64,000 nucleotides of DNA, from positions 124,001 to 188,000 of the forward strand of contig NZ_JAIZEN010000003.1 in NCBI RefSeq assembly GCF_024189295.1, in the 5' to 3' direction. Position 1 is the stretch's first letter; every line of letters starts with the position of its first letter. The notes beneath the pieces were generated by a model. That model was not told where the DNA came from and did no database searches. It was given only the letters and a program-made list of their open reading frames with translations. This stretch comes from Halobacillus sp. A1. Its GTDB lineage: Bacteria; Bacillota; Bacilli; Bacillales; Halobacillaceae. Shown here piece after piece: positions 1 to 9,020 of the stretch. Both the position numbers and the translations under genes were made by a program.

Positions 1-177
1 AAGTTCTTTGCAAAAAGTTATGAAGAATACAGCTGGCTTCATGAATCTGCCAAAGATTTTCCCGGGAAAATGGAGCTCAAAGACATGTTTGAACAAGCGG
101 GCTTGAAAAATGTGAAAATCAAGTCTTATACAGGCGGTGCAGCCGCAATGCATATGGGAGAAAAGCCACTGTCATAA
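1..177 (+). CDS. menG: Demethylmenaquinone methyltransferase, C-terminal end (partial)
   Basis: Frame 1 is open from the first base to a TAA at 175-177 and gives the last 58 residues of a protein. They include [20 protein letters not shown] and a [13 protein letters not shown]-like ending, which match the C-terminus of MenG/UbiE, the SAM-dependent enzyme that methylates demethylmenaquinone to menaquinone. The next gene makes the polyprenyl side chain, as in the menG-hepT pair of B. subtilis. The start and the SAM-binding motifs lie outside the window, so the call rests on the tail and the context. Confidence 0.85.
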   Translation, partial: KFFAKSYEEYSWLHESAKDFPGKMELKDMFEQAGLKNVKIKSYTGGAAAMHMGEKPLS

Positions 178-192
178 TTGAGGATGAACTAT

Positions 193-1161
193 ATGAAATT
201 AGCAATGATCTATTCTTTCTTAAAGCAAGATTTGGCAGTAATTGAAGATGCTGTCAACGAAACGATCCAATCTAATAATCCTGTACTCAGAGAAGCCTCA
301 AGCCAGCTTCTAAATGCAGGAGGTAAAAGGATCAGGCCTGTCTTCGTTCTGCTAGCAGGCAAATTTGGGAATTATGATATTGAACGGATGAAGTCAGTCG
401 CCGTTTCTCTTGAGTTGATTCATACAGCTTCGTTAGTTCACGATGATGTAATAGATGAAGCTGAAATTAGACGCGGTGAGGAAACGATTAAGTCCAGATG
501 GGATAATCGCATAGCTATGTACACAGGGGATTACATATTTGCTAGATCGTTAGAGAATCTATCAGCATTAAACGATCCCAAAGCCCATCAAATATTAGCG
601 GAAACTATGGTCGAACTCTGTTTAGGTGAAATTGAACAAATAAAAGATAAATATAATATTGATCAAAATGTTCGAAGCTACCTAAGAAGAATCAAGCGCA
701 AAACGGCAATATTAATTGCAGCGAGCTGCCGTATGGGAGCTATCGCTGCAGGCGTCGGTCTAGAAGAAGAAAAGGCATTATACCGTTATGGTTACTACGT
801 AGGGATGTCCTATCAAATCATTGATGATGTACTGGATTTCACAGCATCCGAGAAAGAACTAGGAAAACCTGCAGGTAGTGATTTAATTCAAGGGAATATC
901 ACTCTCCCTGTACTATATTCGCTTGAAGATCACGAACTCAAAGATGAATTGCTTCAAGTATTTTTAAAAGAAAAAAGTACACCTGGTGATTTCTCCTGGA
1001 TTATTCAAAGGATTAAAACAAACGGATCGATAGATAAGTCCTTAGAATTGAGTGACCGATACTTGAAAAAAGCATATGAAGCTTTAGAAATACTGCCGCA
1101 AAACCGTGCCAAGCAGACATTAAAAGGTATAGCGAAGTACATTGGAAAAAGAAGAACATAA
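193..1161 (+). CDS. hepT: Heptaprenyl diphosphate synthase, component II
   Basis: This is the catalytic trans-prenyltransferase subunit that elongates farnesyl diphosphate with isopentenyl diphosphate to make the menaquinone-7 side chain, working with a small HepS subunit encoded upstream of the window. Of 322 residues, GGKRIRP is at 43-49, the first aspartate-rich motif DDVID at 84-88 and the second DDVLD at 211-215; these bind Mg-diphosphate. I chose ATG 193 because TTGAGG at 178-183 is well spaced from it and the product then starts MKLAM like relatives; an upstream in-frame TTG at 178 and ATG at 184 are less likely. It follows menG by 15 bases, probably in one transcript. Confidence 0.93.
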   Translation: MKLAMIYSFLKQDLAVIEDAVNETIQSNNPVLREASSQLLNAGGKRIRPVFVLLAGKFGNYDIERMKSVAVSLELIHTASLVHDDVIDEAEIRRGEETIKSRWDNRIAMYTGDYIFARSLENLSALNDPKAHQILAETMVELCLGEIEQIKDKYNIDQNVRSYLRRIKRKTAILIAASCRMGAIAAGVGLEEEKALYRYGYYVGMSYQIIDDVLDFTASEKELGKPAGSDLIQGNITLPVLYSLEDHELKDELLQVFLKEKSTPGDFSWIIQRIKTNGSIDKSLELSDRYLKKAYEALEILPQNRAKQTLKGIAKYIGKRRT

Positions 1162-1166
1162 AAGGT

Positions 1167-1195
1167 TTGCCACAATACTCAAATTTTGGTAAAAT
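1167..1195 (+). promoter_or_regulatory. Putative sigma-A promoter of ndk
   Basis: TTGCCA (1167-1172) and TAAAAT (1190-1195) are separated by 17 bases just after hepT and 58 bases before the ndk start. Seen by eye; not supported by any transcript data. Confidence 0.5.
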
Positions 1196-1211
1196 CTTTT
1201 ATGGTGCTATT

Positions 1212-1225
1212 TAAAAGCGCTTTCA
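1212..1225 (+). promoter_or_regulatory. Candidate cre (CcpA) site upstream of ndk
   Basis: TAAAAGCGCTTTCA fits the catabolite-response consensus TGWAARCGYTWNCW at 13 of 14 positions; the miss is the second base. It lies just downstream of the putative ndk promoter, a position at which CcpA usually represses. Inference only. Confidence 0.35.
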
Positions 1226-1253
1226 TACATTACATAAACTGAGGTGTTTATCC

Positions 1254-1700
1254 ATGGAAAAGACATTTTTAATGATTAAGCCAGATGGAGTGCAACGTAG
1301 TTTAATTGGTGAAGTTACTGCAAGATTTGAAAGAAAGGGTTTTAAGCTTGCTGGCGCTAAGCTTATGACAATCGACAGGTCCCTCGCTGAAGAGCATTAT
1401 GGGGAGCATAAAGGCAAACCTTTTTTTGAGGAACTCGTCGATTTCATTACTTCCGGACCCGTATTCGCGATGGTATGGGAAGGGGAGAACGTCATCTCCA
1501 CTGCCCGGAAACTAGTGGGAGCTACTAACCCTCAGGAAGCAGCACCTGGAACGATCCGAGGAGATTATGGTTTGATCGTAGGTAAGAATGTTATTCATGG
1601 ATCTGACTCGAAAGAGAGCGCAGAGCGGGAAATCGGATTGTTTTTTAACAGCGAAGAAATTCAAGATTATACAAAAGACGGTCTTTCGTGGGTATATTAA
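1254..1700 (+). CDS. ndk: Nucleoside diphosphate kinase
   Basis: Transfers the gamma phosphate from NTPs to NDPs and balances nucleotide pools in the cytosol. The 148-residue length is typical. The active-site histidine is His115 in NVIHGSDS, and the N-terminal [12 protein letters not shown] motif is complete. Start ATG 1254 has GAGGTG upstream. As in B. subtilis the gene sits between hepT and cheR, but here it appears to have its own promoter and a strong terminator, so it is probably a single-gene unit. Confidence 0.97.
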   Translation: MEKTFLMIKPDGVQRSLIGEVTARFERKGFKLAGAKLMTIDRSLAEEHYGEHKGKPFFEELVDFITSGPVFAMVWEGENVISTARKLVGATNPQEAAPGTIRGDYGLIVGKNVIHGSDSKESAEREIGLFFNSEEIQDYTKDGLSWVY

Positions 1701-1710
1701 AGAATAATAG

Positions 1711-1763
1711 AAGCTATCTCAGAAAGGTTCATGTACAATGGACCTTGAAGAGATAGCTTTTTC
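1711..1763 (+). terminator. Rho-independent terminator after ndk
   Basis: AAGCTATCTC (1711-1720) pairs with GAGATAGCTT (1750-1759). A second inner helix, AGGTTCAT with ATGGACCT, extends the stem, and a T-rich run follows. The long two-part stem separates ndk from cheR. Confidence 0.85.
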
Positions 1764-1838
1764 TATGTAAGAAACTTTACATCACTAATTTAATGCTTTA
1801 CTCTGTAAAAGATAGCTGTTATAAGGAGCTTAGCGTTC

Positions 1839-2618
1839 ATGAACGATGATTATGGAAACTTTGTAGAGCAATTCAAAAGAAAAACCGGTATCGACCTTCT
1901 CTTATATAAAGAAGCTCAGATGAAGCGGAGGTTAACATCTCTGCGTGATAAGAGAGGATATACTAGTTTCTCCTCTTACTTTGAAGATTTCCAGGACAAC
2001 TCAACGCTATTTTATGAATTGCTCGATCGAATGACGATTAATGTGTCTGAGTTTTATAGAAATCGAAAGAGATGGGAAATACTAGAGAAAAAAGTTCTTA
2101 CTCATCTACTGAAAGGCCAAACAAGATTAAAGGTCTGGAGTGCAGCTTGCTCTACAGGAGAAGAACCTTACACACTGGCTATGATCCTACAGAAGCATCT
2201 TCCTGCCCGCCAAATAGAGATTGTAGCTACAGATATTGATCGAAATGTGTTAAAACGCGCTGAAATGGGAGTTTATACAGACAGCGCATTAAAGGAACTT
2301 CCAGCGGAAATGAAGAAAAAACACTTTACGTATGAAGGTAATCAGATGTACAAGATAAGTGACAACATAAAAAAATGTGTTACTTTTAAACAGCATAATC
2401 TACTAGCTGACCAATATGAAAAGAATTGTGATCTCATAGTATGCAGAAACGTGCTCATATATTTCACAGAGCCGGCGAAAAAGTATGTCTATCATCGTTT
2501 TAATGAGTCTTTAAAGAGAGAAGGGGTCTTTTTTGTAGGGAGTACCGAGCAGATCTTCTCTCCTGACCAATATAACTTTGAATATTTCGATACATTTTTT
2601 TATAAAAAGGTCATCTGA
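1839..2618 (+). CDS. cheR: Chemotaxis protein methyltransferase CheR
   Basis: Transfers methyl groups from SAM to glutamates of chemoreceptors during sensory adaptation. The 259-residue protein has the CheR two-domain plan: a helical N-terminus (about 1-75) and a Rossmann domain with the SAM loop [10 protein letters not shown] at 101-110 and CRNVLIYF near 205. The beta-subdomain insert that tethers some CheRs to receptor tails probably lies around 150-180. As in B. subtilis it stands outside the main che operon, between ndk and the chorismate synthase gene. SD AAGGAGC precedes ATG 1839. Confidence 0.95.
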   Translation: MNDDYGNFVEQFKRKTGIDLLLYKEAQMKRRLTSLRDKRGYTSFSSYFEDFQDNSTLFYELLDRMTINVSEFYRNRKRWEILEKKVLTHLLKGQTRLKVWSAACSTGEEPYTLAMILQKHLPARQIEIVATDIDRNVLKRAEMGVYTDSALKELPAEMKKKHFTYEGNQMYKISDNIKKCVTFKQHNLLADQYEKNCDLIVCRNVLIYFTEPAKKYVYHRFNESLKREGVFFVGSTEQIFSPDQYNFEYFDTFFYKKVI

Positions 2619-2664
2619 TGCTTCGATAGATTCAATATACGAAGAGTAAAGCTTTAGAAGAACT

Positions 2665-2764
2665 AATTCGCTGTAAGCACGTAAAATGTCAAGACCTATC
2701 CGGGCTATCTTTTAGTCCATTAAAGTAATAGACAGCTATTACTTAATGAATTTTACAGCGGATT
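2665..2764 (+). other. Structured intergenic element between cheR and aroC
   Basis: AATTCGCTGTAA (2665-2676) can pair with TTACAGCGGATT (2753-2764) as a 12-bp helix with one wobble. It encloses a 9-bp hairpin, AAGTAATAG (2723-2731) with CTATTACTT (2736-2744), loop ACAG. No T-run follows the outer helix, so it is not a standard terminator. It ends just before the putative aroC -35 box. Function unknown; it could be an RNA element, a cheR 3' end or an operator. Confidence 0.45.
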
Positions 2765-2770
2765 GAATAG

Positions 2771-2800
2771 TTGTAGAACACAAAGAGAGAACCATATGAT
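2771..2800 (+). promoter_or_regulatory. Putative sigma-A promoter of the aro operon
   Basis: TTGTAG (2771-2776), an 18-base spacer and TATGAT (2795-2800), 40 bases before the aroC start. No TRAP-type run of GAG/TAG triplets and no T-box are visible in the short leader. Confidence 0.45.
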
Positions 2801-2839
2801 ATAGTAGTACATAAATTTTAAAACTAGGGGGACTTAAAC

Positions 2840-4006
2840 ATGCGTTATTTAACAGCAGGAGAGTCACACGGAAAGCAATTGACCACGATTATCGAAGGAG
2901 TACCATCACATTTACCTCTGGTACCTGAACAAATAAATGAATCACTGATCCGCAGACAGGGAGGATACGGTCGAGGCCGCCGTATGCAGATCGAGAAAGA
3001 TTTAGTAGATATTACAAGCGGAGTCCGTCACGGTTATACGTTAGGTTCCCCAATTTCTTTAGTTGTGCATAATGATGACTTTAAACACTGGGTAAATATC
3101 ATGGGAGAAGATCCTCTGCCTGAAGACGCTCAAATCAAACGAACGATTTCTCGACCGCGTCCTGGCCATGCCGATTTGAACGGCGGAATGAAGTACGGTC
3201 ACCGTGACATGAGAAACGTGCTTGAGAGGTCCTCAGCTCGTGAGACGGCGGCACGTGTTGGAGCGGGTGCTGTTGCCAAGGTCCTGTTGCGGGAACTGGG
3301 AATTGAAGTAGCTGGTTATGTCCGTGAAATCGCTGGTATTGTAAGTGACGTGGATGAAAGCTTAAGTGTAACTGAGCGTGCCCGTATATCTGAAGAATCT
3401 CCTGTGAGGACTTTTGATGAGAAGGCAGCCGACAAAATGATGGAAGCTATTGATGTGGCTAAGAAGGAAGGAGACTCTATTGGCGGAGTCTGTGAAGTTT
3501 ATGTAGAAGGTATGCCGGCAGGAATGGGTTCTTACGTACAATATGATCGAAAACTGGATGCTAAGATCGCTGGGGCGGTCATGAGCATCAATGCTTTTAA
3601 AGGTGTAGAGTTCGGTATCGGTTTTGATGCGGCTCGTCGTAACGGAAGTAAGGTACATGACGAGATCTTATGGGATGAACAAAGAGGTTATTACCGCCGC
3701 ACGAACAACCTTGGTGGATTTGAAGGCGGGATGACGTCCGGGATGCCGATCGTAGTCAAAGGTGTTATGAAACCTATCCCTACTCTGTATAAGCCTCTTC
3801 AAAGCATCGATATCGAAACGAAAGAGCCTTTTCAAGCAAGCATAGAACGATCCGATTCTTGTGCTGTCCCGGCTGCTTCCGTTGTTATGGAGCATATCGT
3901 CGCTTTTGAATTAGCAAAGGCTATAACAGAGGAGTTCCCTTCTGATTACTTCCCTAGATTAAAGAAAGCGGTCGAAGATTACAGAGAAGAAGTGCGTGAA
4001 TTTTAA
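2840..4006 (+). CDS. aroC: Chorismate synthase
   Basis: Last step of the shikimate pathway: eliminates phosphate from EPSP to make chorismate, with reduced FMN as cofactor. The 388-residue length fits (the B. subtilis protein, called AroF there, is about 390). The conserved histidines are His10 in ESHGKQ and His110 in [10 protein letters not shown], and the arginine-rich [16 protein letters not shown] motif follows. First gene of a tightly packed operon: its TAA overlaps the aroB ATG by one base. SD AGGGGG precedes ATG 2840. Confidence 0.97.
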   Translation: MRYLTAGESHGKQLTTIIEGVPSHLPLVPEQINESLIRRQGGYGRGRRMQIEKDLVDITSGVRHGYTLGSPISLVVHNDDFKHWVNIMGEDPLPEDAQIKRTISRPRPGHADLNGGMKYGHRDMRNVLERSSARETAARVGAGAVAKVLLRELGIEVAGYVREIAGIVSDVDESLSVTERARISEESPVRTFDEKAADKMMEAIDVAKKEGDSIGGVCEVYVEGMPAGMGSYVQYDRKLDAKIAGAVMSINAFKGVEFGIGFDAARRNGSKVHDEILWDEQRGYYRRTNNLGGFEGGMTSGMPIVVKGVMKPIPTLYKPLQSIDIETKEPFQASIERSDSCAVPAASVVMEHIVAFELAKAITEEFPSDYFPRLKKAVEDYREEVREF

Positions 4007-5097
4007 TGAAACAGTTGACGATACAATCTTCTTCACATGCTTATGATGTAATTATAGGTGCTGGGCTGCGGAAGAAGTTCTCGCAAAAATTAGGCAAATC
4101 TTATAAAAAAATATTGATCATTACGGACAGCAAAGTTTCTTCTTTATACCTGGAGGATATAAAAGCCGGCTTGCCTGACCATGAGGATCTTTCCCATGTC
4201 ATCGTTCCAGCTGGTGAAGCCTCAAAAAGTATGGACCAATACAGCCGGCTTCTGGATAAATGTATAGAGGAACAGCTGGATAGAAGCTCTCTTATTGTTG
4301 GATTAGGCGGAGGAATGGTCGGGGACCTTGCTGGGTTTGTTGCCTCAACTTATTTAAGAGGCGTGGACTTTTTGCAGATGCCAACGACAATTCTAGCTCA
4401 TGACAGCAGTGTTGGTGGAAAAGTAGCGATCAACCATGAGCAGGGAAAAAATCTGATCGGCAGTTTCTACAGCCCTGTTCAAGTGATCTACGATACTGAC
4501 ACTTTAAGGACGCTGCCGGATTCAGAGGTTCGCTCAGGATACGGAGAAGTCGTTAAGCATGCGTTACTGAGTGATATGGACTGGGTTAAAGAAGTTCTGT
4601 CTGAAGACCTTTCTGAACTTTCTTATTCTCAATTGGGAAATCACTTACTGGCAGGAATTAAAGTAAAAGCTTCTATCGTTGAAGAAGATGAAAAAGAGCA
4701 TGGAGTACGCCAGCATTTGAATTTAGGGCATACACTTGCCCATGCTCTAGAATCAGATTTAGGATATGGGGAAATCACACATGGAGAAGCTGTGGCCATC
4801 GGTATATTTTTTGCTATGAAAGTAAGCGAAAAAGTTCTCGAATCCACTTTACCTATCGGTGCTTATTCTGCGTGGCTTAAAACGAACGAATATCCTGTAG
4901 AAAAGTTGAGTAATTTAAATCCGGAACGCTTAGTTAATCGGATGAAATGGGATAAAAAAACGATTGAAGATCGTATTCATTTTGTTTTATTGAAGGGAGT
5001 AGGAAGTCCTGCCGTCGTACCTATCCCGGAAGATGATCTAGTAAATTATTTGAAAGAATTTATTGAAGAGGTGATCCAAATTGATGAGAGGGATTAG
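4006..5097 (+). CDS. aroB: 3-dehydroquinate synthase
   Basis: Converts DAHP to 3-dehydroquinate, the second shikimate-pathway step, using NAD and a divalent metal. The 363 residues carry the glycine-rich nucleotide-binding GLGGGMVGDLAGFVA segment, PTTILAHDSSVGGKVAIN, and the metal-binding LNLGHTLAHALE region with its histidines. It starts on the ATG that overlaps the aroC stop (TAATG), which suggests translational coupling, and runs 17 bases into aroH. Confidence 0.97.
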   Translation: MKQLTIQSSSHAYDVIIGAGLRKKFSQKLGKSYKKILIITDSKVSSLYLEDIKAGLPDHEDLSHVIVPAGEASKSMDQYSRLLDKCIEEQLDRSSLIVGLGGGMVGDLAGFVASTYLRGVDFLQMPTTILAHDSSVGGKVAINHEQGKNLIGSFYSPVQVIYDTDTLRTLPDSEVRSGYGEVVKHALLSDMDWVKEVLSEDLSELSYSQLGNHLLAGIKVKASIVEEDEKEHGVRQHLNLGHTLAHALESDLGYGEITHGEAVAIGIFFAMKVSEKVLESTLPIGAYSAWLKTNEYPVEKLSNLNPERLVNRMKWDKKTIEDRIHFVLLKGVGSPAVVPIPEDDLVNYLKEFIEEVIQIDERD

Positions 5098-5443
5098 AGG
5101 GGCGACAACAGTCCAGGAAAATAAGGCAGAAGAGATTGTTTCCCACGCTTACGAACTCGTTGCCGATATGGTTCATCAAAACAACGTTGATGCAAATGAT
5201 GTAGTTTCTATTCTGTTTACTGTTACGGAAGACTTGAACGCTGCATTTCCAGCCAAAGCGGTGAGAAAGATTGAAGGGTGGACATACGTTCCTGTCATGT
5301 GTATGCAGGAAATTCCTGTGCCAGGGAGTTTAGAGAAATGCATTCGAGTGATGATGACTGTAAATACGTCCGCTAAGCAGGAAGAAGTCCATCATGTTTA
5401 TCATTACGGGGCAACTGTTTTACGACCTGATCTAAAAAAGTGA
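5081..5443 (+). CDS. aroH: Chorismate mutase, AroH class
   Basis: Rearranges chorismate to prephenate for phenylalanine and tyrosine synthesis. This 120-residue protein is the monofunctional trimeric AroH fold, not the helical AroQ type. Active-site residues line up with the B. subtilis enzyme shifted by one: Arg6, Cys74, Glu77 and Arg89. Two starts are possible, TTG 5081 or ATG 5084; the GAGG at 5068-5071 is better spaced for TTG, so I kept it. In B. subtilis trpEDCFBA follows directly; here hisC follows after 14 bases. Confidence 0.93.
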   Translation: MMRGIRGATTVQENKAEEIVSHAYELVADMVHQNNVDANDVVSILFTVTEDLNAAFPAKAVRKIEGWTYVPVMCMQEIPVPGSLEKCIRVMMTVNTSAKQEEVHHVYHYGATVLRPDLKK

Positions 5444-5457
5444 GAGGAGCAACTTCC

Positions 5458-6552
5458 ATGAAGGCAAAAGATATATTAAAACAAATGACGCCATATAAAC
5501 CAGGTAAACAAATTGAAGAGGTAAAAAAAGAATATGGTTTAAACCAAATCGTGAAGCTTGCCTCCAACGAAAACCCATTCGGCTTTTCGTCTCAAGTGAA
5601 AGATCAGCTACCAAAATTGATTGCTGAATTAGAAAAATATCCGGATGGCTATGCGGCAGCGTTAAGGACGAAAATGGCTGATTTTATTAACGTTGAGGAA
5701 AGTCAACTGATTTTCGGGAATGGATCTGATGAGATTGTCCAAATCATTTGCCGCACTTTTTTAGAAAAAGGTGCCAACACAATCATGGCCGCCCCGACCT
5801 TTCCGCAGTATAAGCATAATGCATTAATTGAAGGTGCTGAAGTGAGGGAAATACCACTGATAGATGGACACCATGACCTTGATGCAATGCTTGAACAAAT
5901 TGATAAGAACACACGCGTACTTTGGTTGTGTACGCCAAATAACCCTACAGGTGTACATATTCCTAAAGATAAAGTGAAGAATGTGCTGGATCGATGTCCA
6001 TCCCATGTATTAGTTGTAATGGATGAAGCTTACTATGAATATATGGAGGCGGATGATACGTTCCAGTCTATTCCTGCACTCGATCAGTATAAAAACTTAT
6101 TGATATTAAGGACTTTTTCCAAGGCTTATGGACTTGCAGGATTAAGAATCGGTTATGGTGTGGCATCAAGTGAGGTCATATCGACGTTAGAACCGTCAAG
6201 GGAGCCCTTTAATACCTCCACGATCGCTCAAGCAGCAGCTATTCTCGCTCTTGATGATCAGACGTTCATTGAAGAGACGACGAACGAAAATATCAAGAAT
6301 AAGCATGCGTTACTCAGTTTCCTTGAAGAGAACGAGCTAGGATATTATCCGTCCGAAGCGAACTTTGTACTCGTCCATTTACCGATCAGCGGGGATGAGA
6401 TGTTTGAACACCTGTTGAGTAAGGGCTTTATAGTAAGATCCGGTGAAGCGCTGGGGATTCCTCATTCGATCCGTCTGACCATCGGAAAAAAAGAAGATAT
6501 GGAAATTATCCAATCCGAAATTAAAGAAAGGCTTTTAGGTATTCCAAAATGA
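5458..6552 (+). CDS. hisC: Histidinol-phosphate / aromatic aminotransferase
   Basis: PLP-dependent class I/II aminotransferase of 364 residues. The cofactor lysine is Lys222 in RTFSKAYGLAGLR, and the PNNPTG motif is at about 160-165. In B. subtilis the homologue in this operon serves both histidine synthesis and the transamination of phenylpyruvate and hydroxyphenylpyruvate; its place between aroH and tyrA supports the same dual role (inference). Start ATG 5458 has AGGAG 8 bases upstream; an in-frame GTG at 5440 lies inside aroH and has no SD. Confidence 0.95.
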   Translation: MKAKDILKQMTPYKPGKQIEEVKKEYGLNQIVKLASNENPFGFSSQVKDQLPKLIAELEKYPDGYAAALRTKMADFINVEESQLIFGNGSDEIVQIICRTFLEKGANTIMAAPTFPQYKHNALIEGAEVREIPLIDGHHDLDAMLEQIDKNTRVLWLCTPNNPTGVHIPKDKVKNVLDRCPSHVLVVMDEAYYEYMEADDTFQSIPALDQYKNLLILRTFSKAYGLAGLRIGYGVASSEVISTLEPSREPFNTSTIAQAAAILALDDQTFIEETTNENIKNKHALLSFLEENELGYYPSEANFVLVHLPISGDEMFEHLLSKGFIVRSGEALGIPHSIRLTIGKKEDMEIIQSEIKERLLGIPK

Positions 6553-7649
6553 CGCAAACTGTTTTTTTTGTAGGGCTGGGACTTATTGGCGGTTCCTTGG
6601 CAATGAATGTTGCGCAGCGAGAGGATTGTCACATAATTGGAATGGACCCCGACCCTAAAACAATCGAAATGGCAAAAGTACAGGGGGTCATCCATGAAGC
6701 TGCCGATGATTTTGAAGAAGGCTGCCTCAAGGCTGATATTCTTGTACTGGCTACTCCCATATCAATCACAATCGAATATTTACAGATGTTAAATGGTATT
6801 GATCTTGAAAAACCGCTTCTCGTTACAGATGTATCTTCTGTAAAAAATAAAGTGCTGGAAGCCGCTGAGAAGATTTCAAATTCTTTTGTCACTTTTGTCG
6901 GCGGCCATCCGATGGCGGGCTCCCATAAACAAGGCTATTCTGCGGCTAAGCCGCATTTGTTCGAAAACGCCATTTATGTGCTGACGCCGTCGGAATCAGC
7001 TAATGGGACTGAGTCTCAGCGACTGCAGGAACTTTTCAGCAAAACGAAAGCTCGTTTTCTCACTTTCAGCACTCAGGAACATGATGAAATGACCGCTGTC
7101 ATTTCTCATTTTCCTCATCTGATCGCTTCCTCGCTAGTTCACCAGGCGAAAGAATGGCAGAAAACCCATCCTTTCCTGGAACATTTAGCGGCAGGAGGGT
7201 TTCGTGACATTACGAGGATCGCTTCAAGTAATCCAAGGCTATGGCAGGATATTTTCTTTCAAAATAGGACGCTCCTCTTGCAAATGCTGGAAGATTGGAT
7301 TGATGAGATGCAAGACATTAAATCCTTATTAGAGCAAAAAGAAAAACAGTCCACTTATGAATATTTAGTTCAAGCTAAAAATTACAGGGACGGACTGCCA
7401 ATCAAAGAAAAAGGAGCTATCCCTGCATTTTATGATTTGTATGTGGATATCCATGACCAGCCTGGAGCAATCTATAAGGTCATCCAGCAATTGGCCGAGA
7501 TTGAGATCAGTATTAAGAACATAGAAATATTAGAAATAAGAGAAGGAATTACAGGTGTTTTGCGCATCAGTTTCTCTACAAGCAGCGAGCAGCACCAAAG
7601 CTATCAATTGCTGAACGGCAGAGGGTATGAAGTGATGATTGAAGATTAG
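6549..7649 (+). CDS. tyrA: Prephenate dehydrogenase with ACT domain
   Basis: Oxidative decarboxylation of prephenate to 4-hydroxyphenylpyruvate, the tyrosine branch. In 366 residues the NAD-binding GLGLIGGS lies at about 9-16, the catalytic GGHPMAGSHKQG near 120, a helical dimer domain follows, and an ACT domain (about 296-366) is the likely site of tyrosine feedback. The ATGA overlap with the hisC stop (6549-6552) suggests coupling. aroA follows after 11 bases. Confidence 0.96.
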   Translation: MTQTVFFVGLGLIGGSLAMNVAQREDCHIIGMDPDPKTIEMAKVQGVIHEAADDFEEGCLKADILVLATPISITIEYLQMLNGIDLEKPLLVTDVSSVKNKVLEAAEKISNSFVTFVGGHPMAGSHKQGYSAAKPHLFENAIYVLTPSESANGTESQRLQELFSKTKARFLTFSTQEHDEMTAVISHFPHLIASSLVHQAKEWQKTHPFLEHLAAGGFRDITRIASSNPRLWQDIFFQNRTLLLQMLEDWIDEMQDIKSLLEQKEKQSTYEYLVQAKNYRDGLPIKEKGAIPAFYDLYVDIHDQPGAIYKVIQQLAEIEISIKNIEILEIREGITGVLRISFSTSSEQHQSYQLLNGRGYEVMIED

Positions 7650-7660
7650 GGGGTACACAC

Positions 7661-8950
7661 ATGAATGAAGTAGAATTACAACCTGTTCCTAACGGGATAA
7701 GCGGCAAGATATCTGTTCCAGGAGATAAATCGATTTCCCATAGATCGGTCATATTTTCATCTCTTGCAGAGGGGACGTCTCGAATATCCAACTTTTTGAC
7801 AGGAGAAGATTGTCTGCGAACTATTCAGGCATTTAGAGAGTTCGGTGTGGAAATCGAGCAGGAAGAAACGGATGTGACAGTTTACGGTAATGGGTTATCT
7901 GCCTTAAAGGCTCCGACCAATCCGATTAATTTCGGTAATTCGGGCACGACTGCCCGTCTGATGAGCGGGGTTTTGTCTGCTCTGCCTCTGTTCAGCACTG
8001 CCTATGGAGATCCATCTCTTTCTAAACGTCCTATGGACAGAGTGGTCGTCCCATTATCTGCTATGGGCGCTGAAGTTTATGGCAGAGAGGACGCAAGACT
8101 TCTTCCTTTAGCCTTTAATGGGAAGAAGCTTATGGGCACAACTATTGAAATGAATGTAAAAAGTGCCCAAGTTAAATCTGCATTGCTCCTTGCGGGAATG
8201 CTTGCGGACGGTGAAACTACGGTCATTGAAAAAGGTACGACACGCAATCACACCGAAATGCTCATGTCCCAATATGGAGTGGAGCTTAATCAATCAGGTA
8301 ACAATCTGACTATTCCAGGTAACCAACAGCCAAAAGCCTCTGACCTGCGAGTACCGGGGGATATTTCTTCTGCTGCATTCTTTATTGTAGCTGCTGCTAT
8401 CACACCAAATAGCGAATTAACCATTGAAAACGTTGGTTTGAACCCGACCAGAAATGGGATTTTGACGGCGCTTGAACAAATGGGGGCATCAATCGAAGTG
8501 AAGGAGACCGAAAAAATCGGTGATGAGCCTGTAGGTGAAGTGAAAATCAGCTTCAGTGCATTGAAAGCTGTAACCATCGAAGGTGACCTCGTCCCTAATT
8601 TAATTGATGAAATTCCTATTTTAGCTTTAGCGGCTACTCAAGCTGAAGGAACTACGGTGATCAAGGATGCAAAAGAGCTGAAAGTCAAGGAAACTGACCG
8701 AATAGAAGCTGTAGTAAACAATTTGAATGGAATCGGTGCTCAAGTAGAGGCGACAGAGGATGGAATGATCATTTACGGGCCTACACCATTGTCGGGCGGA
8801 GGTTTACATTCTTATGGAGATCATCGAATCGGTATGATGGGCGCTATCGCCTCCTTAATCGCCGAGGCCCCCGTAACAATCAAAGATAAGGATTGTATAA
8901 ATATTTCCTACCCTAACTTTTTTGAACATTTAGAAGAAGTTTGTAAATAA
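7661..8950 (+). CDS. aroA: 3-phosphoshikimate 1-carboxyvinyltransferase (EPSP synthase)
   Basis: Condenses shikimate 3-phosphate with phosphoenolpyruvate to EPSP. The 429-residue protein shows the two-domain signature: GDKSISHRS with Lys23 near the N-terminus, NFGNSGTTARLMSG near 90-100, and KVKETDRIEA followed by SYGDHRIGMM towards the end. The orthologue in B. subtilis is called aroE. Last gene of the aro operon; SD AGGGGG precedes ATG 7661. A gap of 799 bases with a large hairpin follows. Confidence 0.97.
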   Translation: MNEVELQPVPNGISGKISVPGDKSISHRSVIFSSLAEGTSRISNFLTGEDCLRTIQAFREFGVEIEQEETDVTVYGNGLSALKAPTNPINFGNSGTTARLMSGVLSALPLFSTAYGDPSLSKRPMDRVVVPLSAMGAEVYGREDARLLPLAFNGKKLMGTTIEMNVKSAQVKSALLLAGMLADGETTVIEKGTTRNHTEMLMSQYGVELNQSGNNLTIPGNQQPKASDLRVPGDISSAAFFIVAAAITPNSELTIENVGLNPTRNGILTALEQMGASIEVKETEKIGDEPVGEVKISFSALKAVTIEGDLVPNLIDEIPILALAATQAEGTTVIKDAKELKVKETDRIEAVVNNLNGIGAQVEATEDGMIIYGPTPLSGGGLHSYGDHRIGMMGAIASLIAEAPVTIKDKDCINISYPNFFEHLEEVCK

Positions 8951-8969
8951 CGAATCATACATTAAATTG

Positions 8970-9020
8970 AGCTCTCATACCATGTAAAAAGCCTTTCAGG
9001 AGGTCATCGGTATGGGAGCT
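8970..9020 (+). other. Long hairpin over the start of a small open frame
   Basis: AGCTCTCATACC (8970-8981) pairs with GGTATGGGAGCT (9009-9020), 12 bp with one wobble. The loop contains AGGAGG (8998-9003), and the right arm contains the ATG at 9012. No T-run follows. It could be an incomplete aroA terminator or a structure that blocks translation of the small frame. Confidence 0.5.

Noticed and set aside
2801-2839. TRAP binding site in the aro leader
   Set aside because: No series of GAG/TAG triplets with 2-3 base spacing.
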